A stretch of DNA of 16,352 nt from an uncultured Spirochaetales bacterium (GTDB lineage: Bacteria > Spirochaetota > Spirochaetia > Sphaerochaetales > Sphaerochaetaceae). Within the stretch, counting starts at the first letter, position 1; each line of letters opens with the position of its first letter. Shown here in pieces: positions 13,704 through 16,352 of this stretch. Location: positions 1-16,352 of the forward strand of contig CAKQJZ010000046.1 in NCBI GenBank assembly GCA_934247875.1, in the 5' to 3' direction. Both the position numbers and the translations under genes were made by a program. Under the pieces are notes generated by a model, which saw only the letters and a list, made by a program, of their open reading frames with translations, had not been told where the DNA came from and ran no database searches.

Positions 13704-14450
13704 TCATGAGTCAAGTTCACTCTTCATCCACTCATAGAGCAAAATAGAAGTCGCAGCTGATACATTGATAGAGCCTTTAGCGCCATATTGTGCAATAGAA
13801 ACACGCCCAAGTGATTTATCTGCAAGTGCCAAAGCTTCCTTTGAAACACCGCTCTCTTCGCTTCCGACTATGCAAATAGCATCACGAGGAAAAGAGAAAT
13901 CAGCAATATCGACACCGCCAAGCTCCAGTGCGAATATAGGCTTATCGATTTTCAGAAGCTCTTTATATGACCAATCAACGCCATGGACTGTATCACGGCT
14001 AGTACGTATTGCACGTGGATGCTCAGGGCTTGCACTTCCAGGAGAAAGGTATATAGAACTTACGCAAAAACTCTCAGCACTTCTGAAAATAGAGCCAACA
14101 TTATATGGGCTTCTAAGGTGATCTAGATATAAATAGTGATTGAGGAGCTTTCGCTTCTCCCAAAGAATAGCACCCTCTTCATCTTTGAAATCCCAGTCAG
14201 CAACACTCTCTCCAAGCTTATCTAAGAGATAGAAGTAGATATCATCGCCATAGAGAGAATTTCTAGAGTTATAGAAATAAGAGAGCCTTGCCTTATCTTC
14301 ATCAGTCAAAAGCTCATTAGTAAGCAAGAATGAGAATACAGCTTCAAGATACTCATTCTCATATAAGAAGTGCTCATGGAATATATTCCCAATCTTTCTA
14401 AGCTGAACTCTACTCTTCAGAGTCGCTAGCTTCTTCACACTTATCATCAT
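13704..14450 (-). CDS. TrmH/SpoU-family RNA 2'-O-methyltransferase
   Basis: This 248-residue protein has a SPOUT (knotted) methyltransferase C-terminal domain with all three SpoU motifs: LRSPYNVGSIFRSAE (112-126), IVGSEESGVSKEAL (194-207) and GAKGSINVSAATSILLYE (223-240). The N-terminal 100 residues are a lineage-specific helical extension rather than the usual L30e-like domain. It uses S-adenosylmethionine to methylate a ribose in rRNA or tRNA; the target cannot be told from sequence. AGGAG lies 3 nt before the first ATG and 6 nt before the second (14447), so the second is the better start. It overlaps the 3' end of rsmI by about 40 bp, implying co-translation. Confidence 0.88.
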   Translation of the reverse strand: MMISVKKLATLKSRVQLRKIGNIFHEHFLYENEYLEAVFSFLLTNELLTDEDKARLSYFYNSRNSLYGDDIYFYLLDKLGESVADWDFKDEEGAILWEKRKLLNHYLYLDHLRSPYNVGSIFRSAESFCVSSIYLSPGSASPEHPRAIRTSRDTVHGVDWSYKELLKIDKPIFALELGGVDIADFSFPRDAICIVGSEESGVSKEALALADKSLGRVSIAQYGAKGSINVSAATSILLYEWMKSELDS

Positions 14451-15126
14451 CGTCTCCTGGGACTATAGCTATAGCAAATTCGCCCTTTATAGCACTTCTA
14501 GCTTTCAGCGTCTCAATAGCTTTTTCAACTGTACCTGAGAAAATCTCTTCAAAAGCTTTAGTAAGCTCACGGCCAAATACAACTTTCAATGAGCTATCAA
14601 TAGCTTTGATCTCTTCAAGAGTCTTTAGAACTCTGAATGGAGACTCATAGATGATGAAGCACTCTTTTCGAGCAATCAGCTCTTCAAGCCGCTTTGTTCT
14701 TCTCCCTTTCTTTGGGGACAAGAACCCTTCAAAAGTAAATGTCTTCCCAACTTTGCCTGCTGCCGATATAAGCGTAACAGACGCAGATGCACCTGGAATC
14801 GGGACTATTTTATGGTCACTTTCTTTCCTTACTCTCTCAACAAGCCTAGCACCAGGGTCTGAAACGCCAGGAGTCCCCGCATCAGAGCAATATGCGATAT
14901 CTGAACCACTATCGAGAAGCTCTATTATCCCTTTAGCACTCTCCTCTTCATTATATGAATGGCATGCAATAGTGCGTTTATGGATATTCAGATGATTAAG
15001 CAGTAGCTGTGTATGTCTTGTATCTTCACATGCAACTATATCGACACTTTCAAGTGTCTTTATAGCTCTGAGTGTAATATCTTCAAGATTGCCAATTGGT
15101 GTTGCAACAATATATAGAGTGCTCAT
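14410..15126 (-). CDS. rsmI: 16S rRNA 2'-O-ribose C1402 methyltransferase
   Basis: This 238-residue protein starts at the canonical MSTLYIVATPIGNLEDIT. An upstream in-frame TTG (15144) is possible but adds a non-conserved tag. Family motifs are ATPIGNLEDITLRA (8-21), ACEDTRHTQLLLNHL (32-46), SDAGTPGVSDPGARLV (81-96) and PIPGASA (109-115). The tetrapyrrole-methylase fold transfers a methyl group from S-adenosylmethionine to C1402 of 16S rRNA. The acidic tail (DDDDKCEEASDSEE) lies over the start of the TrmH-like gene. There is no Shine-Dalgarno; a promoter-like pair ends 6 nt before the ATG. Confident. Confidence 0.95.
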   Translation of the reverse strand: MSTLYIVATPIGNLEDITLRAIKTLESVDIVACEDTRHTQLLLNHLNIHKRTIACHSYNEEESAKGIIELLDSGSDIAYCSDAGTPGVSDPGARLVERVRKESDHKIVPIPGASASVTLISAAGKVGKTFTFEGFLSPKKGRRTKRLEELIARKECFIIYESPFRVLKTLEEIKAIDSSLKVVFGRELTKAFEEIFSGTVEKAIETLKARSAIKGEFAIAIVPGDDDDKCEEASDSEE

Positions 15127-15132
15127 AAAGAT

Positions 15133-15160
15133 AGCATAACTCAAATAGATACAAACTCAA
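15133..15160 (-). promoter_or_regulatory. Putative promoter of rsmI
   Basis: On the minus strand there is TTGAGT (15155-15160), 16 nt, and TATGCT (15133-15138). The rsmI ATG follows 6 nt later, again predicting a leaderless or nearly leaderless message. Each box matches consensus at four of six positions. Confidence 0.45.
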
Positions 15161-15240
15161 ACATCACTATTTGGTTCTTTTTACCATATTATTAGCAAAT
15201 TCAGCCAAAACATAAGCGTATATATGTATTTTTCACCAGT

Positions 15241-15256
15241 TGGCACGCTACTTGCA
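15241..15256 (+). promoter_or_regulatory. Sigma-54 promoter of pspA
   Basis: TGGCACGCTACTTGCA matches the sigma-54 (RpoN) -24/-12 consensus at every fixed position, with GG at 15242-15243 and GC at 15254-15255. The predicted start of transcription is near 15267. Use of this promoter needs an enhancer-binding ATPase such as PspF, not encoded in the window. Confidence 0.85.
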
Positions 15257-15281
15257 TTAGATGTTCTACAGGAGAAAACGA

Positions 15282-15932
15282 ATGAACGTATTTAAAAGAA
15301 TGAAAGACATAATCTCATCGAACATTAACTCGCTTCTAGATAAGCTAGAAGATCCTGAGAAACTCATTGACCTTTCAATCAGAGAGCTCTCTGATACTGT
15401 CCAGACCATGAAAGTCACTATTGCTGAAAAGACTGGAGAGCTAAGAACACTCAAAGACTCTTTGAAGCTCAAAGAAGCTCAGCACGAAAGATGGAGCGAA
15501 AGAGCAAAGCTTGCACTTGAAAAAGGAAATGAAGAGCTCTCAAGAGAAGCTATTGAGGAGAAGCTACAGATTGAGAAATCAATAAACGATCAAAAAGAAA
15601 GCATAGCAACACTTGAAAGTCTTGTAAGCTCTCTTATTGAATCAAGAAAGGAAGCAGAAGAGAAGCTTAATGAGATGAGACAGAAATCATTTGAGCTAAA
15701 AAGCAGAGCAAAGATTTCCAAAGAAAGAATCAGAGCCAAGAAAACAATTGAGAGAAACGAGAATGCTTCCTGGAATAGACGCTTAGAGGAAGTCAAAGCA
15801 AAGCTAGACAAATGGGAAGCTGAAGCTAGTAACGACAACGAAAAAGACAGTGCATGCTCATTTGAAGAAATCGAGAGAAATGCAGCAATAGATAGAGAAT
15901 TAGAAGAACTGAAAAAGAAAATTGCAAATTAA
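15282..15932 (+). CDS. pspA: Phage shock protein A (PspA/IM30 family)
   Basis: This 216-residue, almost entirely coiled-coil protein begins MNVFKRMKDIISSNINSLLD with EDPEKLIDL next, the amphipathic membrane-binding helix and first coil of PspA/IM30 proteins. These proteins assemble on stressed inner membranes and belong to the ESCRT-III superfamily. An earlier ATG at 15261 is ruled out because it lies upstream of the predicted sigma-54 start. The AGGAG at 15270-15274 serves the ATG at 15282. The C-terminal part (about 170-216) is acidic then basic, with no extra domain. Sigma-54 control of pspA parallels enterobacteria. The next gene follows 58 bp downstream. Confident. Confidence 0.92.
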   Translation: MNVFKRMKDIISSNINSLLDKLEDPEKLIDLSIRELSDTVQTMKVTIAEKTGELRTLKDSLKLKEAQHERWSERAKLALEKGNEELSREAIEEKLQIEKSINDQKESIATLESLVSSLIESRKEAEEKLNEMRQKSFELKSRAKISKERIRAKKTIERNENASWNRRLEEVKAKLDKWEAEASNDNEKDSACSFEEIERNAAIDRELEELKKKIAN

Positions 15933-15990
15933 TCTTGAAAATACCATTCGAAAACAACTTTTTGCATATATATAAGCAGAAGGAGTTTTC

Positions 15991-16352
15991 ATGGCATACA
16001 AGAATATTGCACTAGAACTGTTTTATAAGAGATACCCAGATCCTCTATGCCTCTTTGACGACATACTCTTTGCATATGCTGCAAGGCATGAGGATTTTGT
16101 TTCTTACGTCAATGATCAAGGCTTTCGATGGAAGCTTAATCGCCATAGAGGTACAGAATAAGAATGATGAATTCGATTACAGAAGAGAAGATCTCTATAT
16201 GGCTGCTCTACGCTCTCTGATCAGCAGAGGCGAAGGATATAAAGAAATAAAAGATGTCTTCTTAATCATAATCAACAGACACAATCCAATTCCAGAACTC
16301 AATGCCCCGTTATATATTGCATCCAAAAGCTATAATGAGATAAGAGGTAATG
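15991..16352 (+). pseudogene. Broken PD-(D/E)XK nuclease/transposase-like gene (Rpn type), runs off window
   Basis: A good start (AAGGAG, 5-6 nt before ATG) opens a frame beginning MAYKNIALELFYKRYPDP, then LFDDILFAYAARHEDF, resembling the N-terminus of Rpn-like nuclease proteins. It stops at TAA 16159-16161 after 56 codons. In the +1 frame, open from about 16088 to the window end, the expected core follows: FDGSLIAIEVQNKNDEFDYR, then DLYMAALRSLISRGEGYKEI and KDVFLIII. D-G-(x)-I-A-I-E-V-Q is the family's D...E-x-Q catalytic signature. The normal stretch of several tens of residues between these parts is missing, so a frame-changing deletion near 16110 is likely. The 3' end is beyond the window. 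Confidence 0.65.

Noticed and set aside
15127..15144. TTG start giving a longer RsmI
   Set aside because: The family begins at MSTLYIVATPIGN; the extra residues are not conserved and overlap the predicted -10 box.
15261..15281. Earlier pspA start codon
   Set aside because: It lies upstream of the transcription start predicted from the sigma-54 promoter, and the ribosome site serves 15282.
1..16352. tRNA, rRNA or riboswitch genes
   Set aside because: I found no cloverleaf, rRNA segment or known riboswitch core by eye in the intergenic regions; a covariance-model scan was not possible here.

Overview
The window looks like a chromosomal segment from a host-associated spirochaete (Treponemataceae or Sphaerochaetaceae type). 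The reasons are moderate-to-low GC, a spirochaete-style signal peptidase II with an insertion before its second catalytic Asp, the small two-helix membrane protein that sits beside lspA in treponemes, and outer-membrane-type beta-barrel proteins ending in Phe. The assignment rests on gene content and is not firm.

Layout. (1) 1-1628 is a decayed accessory patch. It holds a fragment resembling the start of a type I restriction specificity subunit, then a minus-strand cassette: truncated HTH peptide, DUF3990 ART-like gene with an in-frame amber, unknown 79-aa protein, DUF3791 protein. It ends in a block of 23-bp tandem repeats. (2) 1629-2915 is an AAA+ ATPase of the DUF4143 type, also accessory. 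(3) 2976-6082 is a two-gene minus-strand unit: an 850-residue envelope protein (cytoplasmic basic region, one membrane helix, duplicated domain, C-terminal barrel) and a small outer-membrane protein. (4) 6294-9742 is a tightly packed minus-strand operon: Nif3-like, lspA, small membrane protein, beta-propeller glycosidase-like protein, M19 dipeptidase. (5) 9797-11686 is a divergent plus-strand Lon-like protease. (6) 11765-12747 is a DUF3793 plus flavodoxin operon, probably iron-limitation linked, next to an AraC regulator (12807-13676). (7) 13704-15126 carries a TrmH-type RNA methyltransferase and rsmI. (8) On the plus strand from 15282, a pspA homologue sits behind a textbook sigma-54 promoter, followed by a broken PD-(D/E)XK (Rpn-like) gene that runs off the window.

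How it works together. Most of 2976-15932 is envelope and stress housekeeping: lipoprotein maturation, peptide hydrolysis, protein quality control, membrane stress and rRNA modification. Accessory genes lie at both ends. A recurring feature is that several genes start 6-7 nt after a recognisable -10 box with no Shine-Dalgarno, which suggests leaderless transcripts. I did not find a complete novel defence system. The best candidates for new biology are the DUF3990/DUF3791 cassette, the envelope-spanning protein, the leaderless-start pattern, and the palindrome-rich control regions around the flavodoxin/AraC genes.
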